Part shown: positions 42,459 to 52,100 of the stretch, in pieces
Position numbering within the stretch: position 1 is the stretch's first letter
Layout: each line of letters begins with the position of its first letter
Origin: Sugiyamaella lignohabitans
Lineage: Eukaryota > Ascomycota > Dipodascomycetes > Dipodascales > Trichomonascaceae
Direction of reading: 5' to 3'
DNA length: 64,000 nt
Assembly (NCBI RefSeq): GCF_001640025.1
Contig: NC_031672.1
Coordinates: 3,844,001-3,908,000 of the forward strand
The notes under the pieces: generated by a model
Told to the model about the DNA's origin: nothing
The model's input: the letters and a program-made list of their open reading frames with translations, nothing else
The model's database searches: none
Position numbers and translations under genes: made by a program

Positions 42459-43246
42459 ATGCTAGCGGTGTCTAAGTCGCGGGTCTCAACGTTAATACAA
42501 TCAGGGAGCTTCCAATATTTCCACTCGTTTATCAGAAATTATAAATATCAATATCCCATCAGCAGAAAAAAGTTCCGGCCGCTTTCTCTAAGAAAATCCA
42601 CTACAATGAGCAGCAATCCTTTAGTATGGGTAGATTGTGAAATGACGGGTCTTGACGCCGACAATGATCATATTATAGAGATATGCTGTTTATTGACTGA
42701 TCGTAATTTGGACCTCATTGAATCAGTAAGTGGGAGCAGCGGTATTGTCTCTAAATAGTTCCATGATTATGTTGTCCTGAATTACAAACTAACTGGCGTA
42801 TGTAGAAGGGGTATGAGGCAATAATTCACTATCCAAAAAGTGTAATGGACAAGATGAATGATTGGTGTATCGAACACCATGGCAAGTCTGGTCTCACTAA
42901 CAGAGTTCTCGAGTCATCTAAAACTTTGGAAGAGGTTGAAAATGAATTACTTGAATATATTAAAACATATGTCAAAGCACCAGGAAAAGGGGTGTTAGCA
43001 GGAAATTCTATCCACCAAGATCGAATGTTTCTTCGAAGAGAGTTTCCAAAGTTTATTGATTACCTGCATTATCGTCAAGTTGATGTGTCTACCATTAAAG
43101 AAGTTGGATACAGACATAATCCAGACCTAATGGCACAACTTCCACAGAAACGTTATGGCCATACAGCTAGATCAGACATAGAAGACAGCATTGCTGAACT
43201 CAAATGGTATTATGAAAATTACTTGATCCCTCCGTCTAAGAATTGA
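42459..43246 (+). CDS. REX2: oligoribonuclease Rex2 (mitochondrial/nuclear 3'-5' exonuclease)
   Basis: DEDDh exonuclease that degrades short RNA oligomers to mononucleotides. Exons 42459-42725 and 42806-43246 give 235 residues; the 80-nt intron has a GTAAGT donor and a CTAAC branch 12 nt before the acceptor end. Residues 1-49 are basic and without acid residues (Arg, Lys, Ser, Phe, Tyr), fitting a mitochondrial presequence. A second in-frame ATG at residue 50 (MSSNPLVWVDCEMTGLD) starts exactly at the folded domain. Catalytic residues: DCEM (Asp, Glu), NSIHQDRMFLRREFP (Asp), and HTARSDIEDSIAEL (His, Asp). KGYEAIIHYPKSVMDKMNDW is restored by splicing. The two starts suggest both mitochondrial and nucleocytoplasmic forms. 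Convergent with RNH202. Confidence 0.95.
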
Positions 43247-43347
43247 CTTAAATGAATTCTGAGGAAACATGCAACATAGGGAGTGATAAATATCTTTTCT
43301 TATCACTATTTATTTCATAAGTTTGTATACTCTTAAATGCCTCAAAC

Positions 43348-44355
43348 CTAAGCTGATTTTCTAGCAAACATATCTTTTAGTGACCTGTTTTTACTAGTAT
43401 CGGCTTTCTGAAGAGATCGTACACCTTTAGTTACCTTTTTGGCAGCCCGTTCTGGAAGTCCGATAGTGGACGTACTTCTCTTACGTTTACCAGACGGTGC
43501 TGAAGATGCGTTGAGTAGTCCCTTCTGTATTTCCGTGGCCTTGGCCCTTTCTTCTGCTAACTTTTTGATATGCAAATCTAGTGTTGAAAAGTCATATGCA
43601 GCTGTCTCAATAAATAATTTAACGACGTCTTCCGTTAGATAAGTCGATACCATGTTGATAGCCAGCTTCTTCTTCGCGAGTTCCACCAAGTCTGCAGGTA
43701 ATTTATCCTGCTCGTTAATATCAACACCAGTGAGTGGATCTGTAATGCACAATTTATATAAATCTGATGAAATTCCACCTTGTGAAATAATTTTGTTTGT
43801 TAACGTGTTTAAAAACAAAACCAGTTTATCGGTTGAAAGGCGATATGCTTTGCCATCATCGTCATCGAGAACATCACATATCAATGACAATCGGTCTTCG
43901 AACAGAGCCCTGGAGAGAAGCTCACAACCTTCGACCTCAGAAAATTCCTCTAAATAATCGGCTGCCAGAAATTTCTGCCTATTCGAAAATAGTGTAGGTA
44001 ATATTAAAAACAGTGGATTAATTGGTGTAGCTACCAGGATCTTTGAATCAGAGATGATTTGATTACTGCCTCCAAATAAAAGTGATCTTGCACTATGTGA
44101 TGCTTGTACTGGTACTGGGGTAGTCTTTAAATGTTCATTTGGTCCGGATACAGCTGTCAACTCGAGCAGCCTATTGTCATAGATCATGAATTGGGTCGGG
44201 CTAAATGTCCTTGGGTGAGGAAGAGTTATAATGCTGCAATCATTCCTTGGATCCAGTACACATTGCTGAGGGAGCACAACTGGAATCTGTGGGTATTTTT
44301 CAATTGGTGCTGCTTTAACCGCACTGCCATTACCAGCTCCTCGTAATGCTACCAT
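43348..44355 (-). CDS. RNH202: ribonuclease H2 subunit B (Rnh202)
   Basis: Non-catalytic subunit of RNase H2, which removes ribonucleotides from DNA and resolves RNA:DNA hybrids; nuclear. 335 residues, single exon, close to S. cerevisiae Rnh202 (350). Family marks: LPHPRTFSPTQFMIYDNRLLEL, SRSLLFG-type ARSLLFGGSNQI, VATPINPLFLILP (very typical, DPLFLLLP in animals), then the wHTH-like domain with LCDVLDD-type ICDVLDDDDGKAYRLS and a helical tail. The C-terminus is basic (GKRKRSTS, RAAKKVTKG) and ends NRSLKDMFARKSA, which resembles a weak PCNA-interacting motif lacking the first Gln and second aromatic residue. An MCB box lies 112 bp upstream of the ATG. Confidence 0.9.
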   Translation of the reverse strand: MVALRGAGNGSAVKAAPIEKYPQIPVVLPQQCVLDPRNDCSIITLPHPRTFSPTQFMIYDNRLLELTAVSGPNEHLKTTPVPVQASHSARSLLFGGSNQIISDSKILVATPINPLFLILPTLFSNRQKFLAADYLEEFSEVEGCELLSRALFEDRLSLICDVLDDDDGKAYRLSTDKLVLFLNTLTNKIISQGGISSDLYKLCITDPLTGVDINEQDKLPADLVELAKKKLAINMVSTYLTEDVVKLFIETAAYDFSTLDLHIKKLAEERAKATEIQKGLLNASSAPSGKRKRSTSTIGLPERAAKKVTKGVRSLQKADTSKNRSLKDMFARKSA

Positions 44356-44466
44356 AATGTATTTTCAAAATCTCTGAATACTAAAATAAGAAGCGAAGTA
44401 TAATTTAATAGAGGGTCACTGACATCGCGTCCCATGCACGATCTAATTAACACTGTATACGGCGCT

Positions 44467-44472
44467 ACGCGT
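44467..44472. promoter_or_regulatory. MCB box (ACGCGT) upstream of RNH202
   Basis: Perfect ACGCGT 112 bp before the RNH202 ATG (minus strand), directly followed by TACCCCTGAGT. This is the same MBF-type hexamer as the pair upstream of POL3. Confidence 0.55.
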
Positions 44473-44607
44473 TACCCCTGAGTAAATACCTCCAAAACTG
44501 TAATTCCGAAATAATAAACTTTTGTATAAATACAGTCTAAGCCCTTAAATAATATAATACGATCTCAAGACTTAAGTCAAACTAGAGAAGAAATGGAGCA
44601 TCTGAGC

Positions 44608-44622
44608 TGGGGCTCTGCCCCA
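44608..44622. repeat. small GC-rich hairpin, relative of the 46868 element
   Basis: TGGGGC TCT GCCCCA forms a 6-bp stem with a 3-nt loop. It shares GCTGGGGCT-x-x-GCCCCA with the larger element at 46868-46937, in otherwise AT-rich DNA. Confidence 0.5.
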
Positions 44623-44754
44623 ATCCAGAATTTTGAATTAAAAAGTAAAAAAAGTCATGACAATATATTATGCACAGGAAAAGAGGGTTCAGCCAAAGGC
44701 AAAATGCAAAGTGGGTATGAGGAAGTAGCGAATACACTAGATTTAGAGCTGGGA

Positions 44755-45957
44755 TTAGCTACTAGCTGTCTCTTTAATGAGTTTTGTTTCTTCCAGCCTT
44801 CGTGGAATAACTTCTACATAAGTGGCAGGAATGTAACCAGAACGTCCATCACGAGTACGGGCTCTCCACCACTGACTTGGGTTTCCAGCGGGGTCTTGTC
44901 TAGAGAGAATGGCTACGAGGTCGCCTTTGTGCAGTTCGAGCTCGATATTGGGGTTTTCAGGAACAAAGTCGTAGATAGCACGGCAAAATTCCAGTTGTGA
45001 GGGATCGATAGGTGCACCGTTATCTAGCAGACCACCAGCAGGAGCTAATCCTTGTTGACGTAAAGACATGGCTTTAATGAGTTTACCCAACAGATAAGGG
45101 AATCCAAACACAGCCGCCAAAAACATCAGTAATGGCTTAAAAGATGGTCTGGGTCTAGCAACAGCGCTCGATCCACCGTTACTATTGAACTTAGCAAAAT
45201 CCTTAGCAGTCAACTTAGATGCAGTGCTAGCAATAGCAGGATCAGTCTGGCCACTAACCTTGGCAATAAGTTTTCTTAGCCACCGCATAATAGCGAAAAC
45301 GCCTAGAATTGAGCCAAGACTCGTTTTCAAGTGGCCAAATTGTTCTGCCACAGAAACCATGGCAAAAAATGATGAGTGGGTAGCCATATAAGTAGACTCT
45401 AGCATCTGGGCAAAACCACCTACAGCACCAACAATCGATTCGATCAATTGGAAAGTGGCAGCAGTACTATTTTCAAATCCCCGAAGACCATTTTGGTCAC
45501 CGGGCATTCCACCAAACCCACCGCCATATCCACCTCCATACATTCCTCCGGCACCATATCGCGAGTATCCACCACCATATCCACCGTAAGAACCATATCC
45601 ACCATACCCGCTACCATAAGCAGATCCATAACCGCCATAACCGCCATAGCCGCCATATCCCGTGGTTCCCAAACCACCCATACCACCTATCGAATTCATA
45701 CCGGTACTGTAGGGGCTTGTTGTAGAGGAGTATGAGTATGGAGAAGTGGGATTTACACTTGAGTTCGTCAAGCTCGTAGGCCTTTCTGGAATCGACGGCG
45801 AAGATGATGGAATCGATCCAGTTGTCGCTGTAATTGGACTAGTTGAAGAAACTGGTTGGATCCCTGGCGTCGTAGTAGTGCCAGTAGCTGTTGTCACATC
45901 GGCTGATGAACTATTATTAACTTCCCAAGGTTTAGGACGTGGAGGAGCTGAGGACAT
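44755..45957 (-). CDS. PEX13: peroxisomal membrane docking protein Pex13
   Basis: Peroxisomal membrane peroxin of the docking complex that receives Pex5 and Pex7 cargo receptors. It has 400 residues from the ATG at 45957; five upstream codons open at CTG. Order: Pro/Ser/Thr-rich N-terminus with PRPKPWE (typical Pex13 start), a Gly/Tyr-rich region of repeated GYGGYG (about 98-155), a hydrophobic membrane part (FQLIESIVGAVGGFAQMLES and LGSILGVFAIMRW), a second hydrophobic stretch (LLMFLAAVFGFPYLLGKL), and a C-terminal SH3 domain, about 325-390, with ALYDF-like AIYDFVPENPNIELELHKGD, WWRARTRDGRSGYIPATYVE. Gly/Tyr regions of Pex13 are known to form a permeable phase in the import pore. Single exon. 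Confidence 0.96.
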   Translation of the reverse strand: MSSAPPRPKPWEVNNSSSADVTTATGTTTTPGIQPVSSTSPITATTGSIPSSSPSIPERPTSLTNSSVNPTSPYSYSSTTSPYSTGMNSIGGMGGLGTTGYGGYGGYGGYGSAYGSGYGGYGSYGGYGGGYSRYGAGGMYGGGYGGGFGGMPGDQNGLRGFENSTAATFQLIESIVGAVGGFAQMLESTYMATHSSFFAMVSVAEQFGHLKTSLGSILGVFAIMRWLRKLIAKVSGQTDPAIASTASKLTAKDFAKFNSNGGSSAVARPRPSFKPLLMFLAAVFGFPYLLGKLIKAMSLRQQGLAPAGGLLDNGAPIDPSQLEFCRAIYDFVPENPNIELELHKGDLVAILSRQDPAGNPSQWWRARTRDGRSGYIPATYVEVIPRRLEETKLIKETASS

Positions 45958-47120
45958 TTCGCTTGACAGCAATCACTATCGCTAATATTTGAAGCCAATA
46001 AATATGATTCGAAAACAGAGCACGTCACTGAACTTTGACCGTACTGCGGTGTATTCTTAAAATACCGCTCAATGTTCGCTATTGGCGACCCGTCGTACTA
46101 ATCTTCTAATACTTTTTCGTGTGTCAAAATCGATAGATTCACTGACAAACGCTTTACAGGCTTTTCCTGAAGTAACCGCTGCTGGTTCCTTGTTTTCTTT
46201 GGAGCCAGATTAGCTATTACGTCTTGAAATACAATATTTAACGGTCCACTGGGTATCGTAAATCGTGACACTGGACCGATCGAAACAAAACCACAGGTAA
46301 CCGATGATGTGTTGTGGGGTGAAGAATACAGAAAATGAGAAGAATCCTGCTTATTACCGCGCACTAGACTTGCATCTCATAAAGTGAAAACCGAGAAAAC
46401 CCAGCCGAGATGCTGCACCCGCGCGGCTCTTCTATTTGTGATAACGCCGAGGTCAGAAGGCGGCCCGCCGACACCTGCTTCACATGCCGAGACTCGCCGT
46501 CAGAAACGGATAATTTCACGGTCCATACAACAACAAAATAAGCAGAGACCGACTGTGAGAACAAAAGTTTTTGCATATTTAATTCAATCATTAATGAACC
46601 GAGCTGAACTGAACTTGTCGAAATCACAGATTCCGGTCACATGAAATGCAAGTCATAACCCCCGCAATTTGACACGGCTGGGTCTCCACAATTTTAAAGT
46701 TGCCGATCAGTTCTACAATTGAGCAGCTTTGCATTGCAACTGAATTAAAATCTCAGTGTCGAGCTGGATTTATCTCGAATATAGTCTAAGTTTTGTACGT
46801 TAGATATCTGGAAGTAGCAGCAGAAAGTGTGACTGCTCGACTTGGCCATTGTTTTGAGTAAGTTTACTGGCGTTCCTGCTTGCCTCCGGCGGCTGGGGCT
46901 ACGCCCCAGACCCCGTTTCTCCTGCTTCACAGGAGAATCCGCTACGATGGCCTGTTTGGTTAGAGAGGTTATCTCGAGAATCTAGCTATCTCGACCTTGC
47001 CAGATCAAAATATGGGCTTCTCAAACGGTTGTCCCTGATCTTCAATCCCAATTGTACCCTAACATCAACATCGACATATAGCTCTTCACAGGGCTCAAGA
47101 TGTAGCCAGTTACCATAAAC
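45958..47120. other. divergent region PEX13 / XRCC4 with GC hairpin element
   Basis: About 1.16 kb. A minus-strand frame of 88 codons (46098-46364) looks protein-like but has no ATG and a stop just upstream. A two-hairpin GC-rich element lies at 46868-46937. No complete gene was seen. Confidence 0.5.
46868..46937. repeat. GC-rich double-hairpin element
   Basis: Two adjacent perfect hairpins: stem CTGGGGC/GCCCCAG (46893-46899 and 46903-46909, 3-nt loop) and stem TTCTCCTG/CAGGAGAA (46917-46924 and 46930-46937, 5-nt loop). A GCCTCCGGCGGC segment precedes them. The element is sharply more GC-rich than its surroundings. Relatives of parts of it lie at 44608 and 52392. I recall similar dispersed GC clusters in other yeasts but cannot confirm the family. 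Confidence 0.55.
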
Positions 47121-48008
47121 ATGGGAAAGTGCTGGATATTAACAGCCAGAAATGAGTCGAATGAGGGCGATATCGCGGTAGTGCGTACAACTGTCAAAGA
47201 TGATCCTAGTAGCGCCACTCTCACTGTGGTCACGAACGAATCCGCGCAATATAAAGTAAGAGTTGCTCTCACCGTCTCTGGAGTTGCCGCCAGCGATGTT
47301 GTAAAGAAAGAGGCCAGAAATGCCATGAAAGACGACGAATGGCTTAAAACGCTAAAAACTATATTTCTCGGAGAACCAGATGCTTACAAGAAAATTGAAG
47401 ATGGCTCCTCCTATATTGTCAAATGGAGTTCGAATGGAGATGAGCTAGTACTGGCTATAAAACTATCATTCGCTGCTAATAAAAATGTTACCATCAGTCT
47501 TGGAAAGGTGGTCTGTGCTGTTGCATCCAAAGGCTCTAGCTCAAAAACTCTCAACAAGCTTCTTCAAATGTACGACGACTTCTATTCGTCAGTAGCTTCC
47601 GAATGGACTAAACAGAACCTCAGGGCCCAGAATGAAATAGACCGGTTGAAAGAACAGGTTAAACAGCTGACAGAAGCCAAGCTGACATATGATGAGGAAA
47701 TTATGAATCGGTTCACCCTGCTACTGAACACTAAAAAAGCAAAGATTAGTGAACTTTCTGGTAATGGCTCGACACAGTACGACCGTATACCCACCATCAA
47801 ACGAGAATTTGAAGAGTTGCAGGAACCTGAACCCGAGTCGAAATCAAGATTATCAACAGAACCAGACATAGTAGAAGACAAAGTAGAAGTAGAAGTAAAA
47901 GAGCCGATAATCAAGGAAGAACCAATCGATATTCCTGACGAAATTGAACAAGAAACCCCGAGCACCTCGGAGGCAGAAACAACTGAAGGGGAAACGGACT
48001 CCGACTAG
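47121..48008 (+). CDS. LIF1: XRCC4/Lif1 non-homologous end-joining factor
   Basis: Scaffold for DNA ligase IV in non-homologous end joining. It has 295 residues, single exon, close to animal XRCC4 (about 330) and shorter than S. cerevisiae Lif1 (421). The N-terminal beta-sandwich head covers about 1-140; the long coiled coil follows with NEIDRLKEQVKQLTEAKLTY and then EEIMNRFTLLLNTKKAKISEL, which matches the ligase-binding stalk of XRCC4 (form [20 protein letters not shown]). The tail is acidic and contains two KEEP motifs (IKEEPIDIP) of the sumoylation or casein-kinase type. Head sequence is weakly conserved, as usual in this family, so the stalk motif carries the assignment. Divergent from PEX13. 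Confidence 0.85.
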   Translation: MGKCWILTARNESNEGDIAVVRTTVKDDPSSATLTVVTNESAQYKVRVALTVSGVAASDVVKKEARNAMKDDEWLKTLKTIFLGEPDAYKKIEDGSSYIVKWSSNGDELVLAIKLSFAANKNVTISLGKVVCAVASKGSSSKTLNKLLQMYDDFYSSVASEWTKQNLRAQNEIDRLKEQVKQLTEAKLTYDEEIMNRFTLLLNTKKAKISELSGNGSTQYDRIPTIKREFEELQEPEPESKSRLSTEPDIVEDKVEVEVKEPIIKEEPIDIPDEIEQETPSTSEAETTEGETDSD

Positions 48009-49134
48009 AAACTGCAGTCGTGTCTTTTACAGATGGGCTATTTTTTAATTATTTATTACACAATTATTTATTTCCATAATACACTGTGGAATTTCAAGTC
48101 TTATGTCAACTCAACATTCCTGTTACTTTTCGACCAATCGTTCAAGAAGTGCTTCAGGTCTTTGAAAGTAGATATATAGATATATACCAGAGCTGGTTTG
48201 TTAATTTTATCGCCACTTTCGTCCTTTGTCAATTACTCCCCTAAGCTGCTGATAATTGAGCTCGTTGATGGAAAAAAATTTTAACTTATATATTTCTTTC
48301 TAATTTTAGGTCAGCTAGAGTACGAATTTGAATTGAAATTAAACATCATCTGAGTTCACAGTTGAGTGATCGTCGTGAAATATCTCCTAATGTGGATAAC
48401 TTTAAACTGCTGTTAGCGCCATGTCAACATGTAGATTAACGTCATATGTGGCAAGTCGGCGCGTGCTGATATACACAAGATGACTGGTCAATACCAGGAG
48501 ATGTCGAACATGAAAGTCCCAGTTTTGTAGTGCTAAGACTCGAGGTGATCCAATGGTCAGTGATATTTTGTGGAAGTCCACACTTTTTGAACAAGATATA
48601 TTGAAATTTGGTCCTTATCAGGACGTATTGGCCGTTTTCCCCTGATGAAATCTGGGGATCCATCGATCTACAACAGGTCGTACGGCTGCAAAATATTATT
48701 CTCTGCAGGGTTTTGAACCCGTCTAAAAATATGTTTGATGCCTCCTATCTTACGCAATATAAATCTATGAAGAATATGTTTGATATTGCTTAAACTTTGT
48801 TTTCTCTAAGAATTTGGAATTCAAAGCATTAAAGGAAGATTTTCTGTGAATCTTTTCAGACATCTGGAGAAAACGTTAGAGCTGATCATCCTTGGACTGG
48901 AACAGATCTATCTATCACTTATATGCGCAACAAACCGTTTCGAGATAGTGGGGTATTTTCCGAAAGACGACAAACTTAATCCGATTAATCGAAAATATCC
49001 TCAAAAGCTCTGACTACCAAGAAGTGAGAAATAATATTATACCTTCAGTTGTGTGATTGGGCCCAAGGATGTGGTAGCCTCAACAATTCCTATTGTTTTT
49101 TGAGCTGACAGGTTGATTACCATTTGTTGTTGTA
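48009..49134. other. intergenic, nothing recognised
   Basis: About 1.1 kb between XRCC4 and PLC1, same direction. Short TATA/AGATATA runs (48170-48190), a GGGTT/AACCC mini-hairpin (48708-48720) and a 12-bp direct repeat AATATGTTTGAT (48728 and 48774) are the only structures seen. Confidence 0.4.
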
Positions 49135-52100
49135 ATGGATTCTCCGACGTCAGATTCAAAGGCCCCTAATAGGCCAAGGGGCTCTCCTCGACATCATGTT
49201 GATGACTCACTAAGTATCTTTCAACGAGTCTCCAATAAGGTTCTAAGCAGATTCTCTGGCTTCTCGCCACCAGATCCTTTTTTATTATTGAATCACTCGT
49301 CTGCCCATTCATCTAGTTCGTTGCCTGAAGTCATAACTGGGACTGAAATAACCAGCACTAGGTCAAATTCAAGCATGAAAAGTACTAATGGAACCAAAAG
49401 AGATCGGAGTTTTTCATCGTCTGCACTCTCCCTGGCGTCATTTCGTGGTCATCATTCTGACGACGAGTTCAATTTGCCACCTCCTGGACCCGTCACTATT
49501 CGTCGAAACAGCGGGTTATCAAGGAGTTCTGCCGAGTCACTAATTAGTGGCAACTCAGTTCTGGCTTCTACACCAAAGTCGCTCTCATCAACCCTTGACA
49601 GTCTAAGCATCGATGAGAGTATTGCTACTGCCTTTGTTGTGAGTGGTGATATAGAAGCAGAACAAATCACAGCATCTCAGACAGCAGATGTCAATATGAA
49701 TGAGAAGAACTCAGATTTGCCAGCATCTAATAGTCCATTATCAAACAATATTGTCAATTCGAGCGTTCCGTCTACTGATTTATCGCTTCCACCTCCAGCC
49801 GGACCTGGGTCCGTTCATATCCCAGAGCTTCTTCAGAGAGGTGTGTCATTTCTACGAATAACACATCGTAAACGAGTCCAGAAAATTTTTGTACTAGACC
49901 CTGAGTCGGGTGTGGTATCATGGGACTCCAAGGCGTCGTCTCGATTTTATGTTGATAGGATATTTGAAGTGCATGTTGGCCACAACGCTAGAAACTATCG
50001 AGAAGAATTAAAAGTGTCTGTTGAGCATGAACCGCGCTGGGCATCAATCATCTACTCAAAGGCTGACAGCAAAAAACTCAAGGCTCTTCATATTGTAGCC
50101 ACTTCCCAGAAGGAGTTTGATATATTTATTGACATTTTGAGCCAACTTGTCAAGTATAGGCGAGAGATTATGTCGGGCTTGGCCATGCCAGGAGAACAGT
50201 TTGTTCATGTTCATTGGAATAAATTTGTAACGAAAGAAGACGACGGTGAAGAACGACTTTCATTTGAGAACGTCGAGCGTCTGGCAAGACGGTTGCATAT
50301 TAATTGTTCAAAAAAGTATTTGGAATCAAAGTTTCGTCAGGCTGATATTGATGAATCGGGCTTTCTCGACTTTAAAGAATTTCAGAATTTCGTAAAACTC
50401 CTGAAATGGAGGGGTGACATCGCCCATATTTTTAATGACATTGCAGATAACCCGAATGGTCTGACTCTACAGGGTCTCGAAGCCTTTTTCCGGGATGTTC
50501 AAAAAGACACTGTAACGGACAGTCGTACGATTGAAAAGATATTTAAAAAGCATTCCATGAAGGGTATGAAAAAGCAATCGGGACAAGATGACGTGAGCTC
50601 TTCTGATCAACCACAGGTATTAACTGTTGAACAATTTTCAGACATTCTCGTGTCAAGTTCGTACTTCCCGCCTCTCGCAACACCAACTGAAGATCTCACA
50701 CGACCCCTTAATGAATATCTGATATCATCATCTCACAACACTTATTTATTAGCCAGACAGGTGGCTGGTCCCTCGTCTGTGGAGGCATATATCCGAGCAT
50801 TACAGAACGGTTGTCGTTGTGTGGAAATTGATTGTTGGGATGGAGATCATGGTCCTATCGTTTGTCATGGGCATCGACTAACCACATCTATTGACTTCAC
50901 TGATGTCGTTGAGACTATTCGAAAGTATGGCTTTATATCGAGTCCATACCCACTAATTCTATCGTTAGAAATTCACTGCACTGTAGAGAATCAGCTAAAA
51001 ATAGTCGATGCTTTAACGAATGTTCTTGGTAGTCAGCTGGTAACTGAACCCATAGACGATCGTTTGGAACTGCCTTGTCCGGCAGACCTGAAACATAGAG
51101 TACTTGTCAAAGTGAAATCAACCAACAGCTCCTTCACTGCTAATTCTAAAAATGGGCCTCATCCTCCAGAACGTGCTGACTCAAGCTGGAGTACAACGAC
51201 TACAGAATCGTCAATGAGCGGCATTAGTGACGACCCCAGTAGTACAGCTGTGGATGCAACCAATGGTAGGAGTCCTTCCAAGGGGACTTCGCGAAGAAGA
51301 AAGTCAACTTCAAACCAGACAAAAGTCTGCAGCCAATTAGCAGATCTTGGAGTATATCTCAGCGGCATAAAATTCAGAAATTTTTCTTTGCCAATTTCAA
51401 AGACAACAAACCATTGTTTCTCATTGTCTGAGCGGTCAGTCAATTCGATGATTAAGGACCCAGTAAAACGTGCCCAATTAATAAAGCATAATCGCAAATA
51501 CCTCCTCAGGACTTACCCCTCTGGATATCGAATGACTTCGACTAATTTTGACCCTATCCCCTACTGGAAAATGGGTATTCAGCTGGTGGCATTGAACTGG
51601 CAAACAAATGATATTGGCCTTCAGCTGAACCATGCTCTTTTCAGCAATAGTGGAGGGTATATTCTTAAGCCTACTCACATGCTTCTTGGCTTTTCTCGCG
51701 CAGAGCCATTGACCAACACGAATTCTGTCGTTTCGAGATCTAGTAAAATCCAGTCTAAGTTGCTTCCTTTTGTAAAAAGCTCCCGGTCCGATAGTAATCT
51801 CGGTAGTTTGATTACCAATCTTCCGCTCGATATGCTTGTAAGGGTCAAGATAACGGTTATTTCAGCCCAGCAACTGCCACGGTCAAAAGAACTCAAGGCT
51901 GATGAAACAATTGATCCCTATGTTACTGTTGAGTTTTACGGGAACGAAAGGATGATCACATCTCCTAGCTCCAGCACTGCCCCATCCAAGCGGAAACTGT
52001 CAATTTCCTCCACATCATCTTCAGACTCATTTACTGGCATGTTTAACAAATGGCGCACTCCGGTTGTCAGCGATAACGGATTTAATCCCACTTGGAATAC

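Larger units (their letters stand above)
44356..44754. other. intergenic: RNH202 promoter and PEX13 3' side
   Basis: About 400 bp. It contains the MCB box, an ACCCCTGAGT motif shared with 26045, and a small GC hairpin at 44608-44622. A plus-strand frame from 44593 overlaps PEX13 antisense and is a shadow. Confidence 0.5.

Noticed and set aside
44593..45000. 135-codon plus-strand frame overlapping PEX13
   Set aside because: It is antisense to the PEX13 SH3 domain and has no domain of its own.
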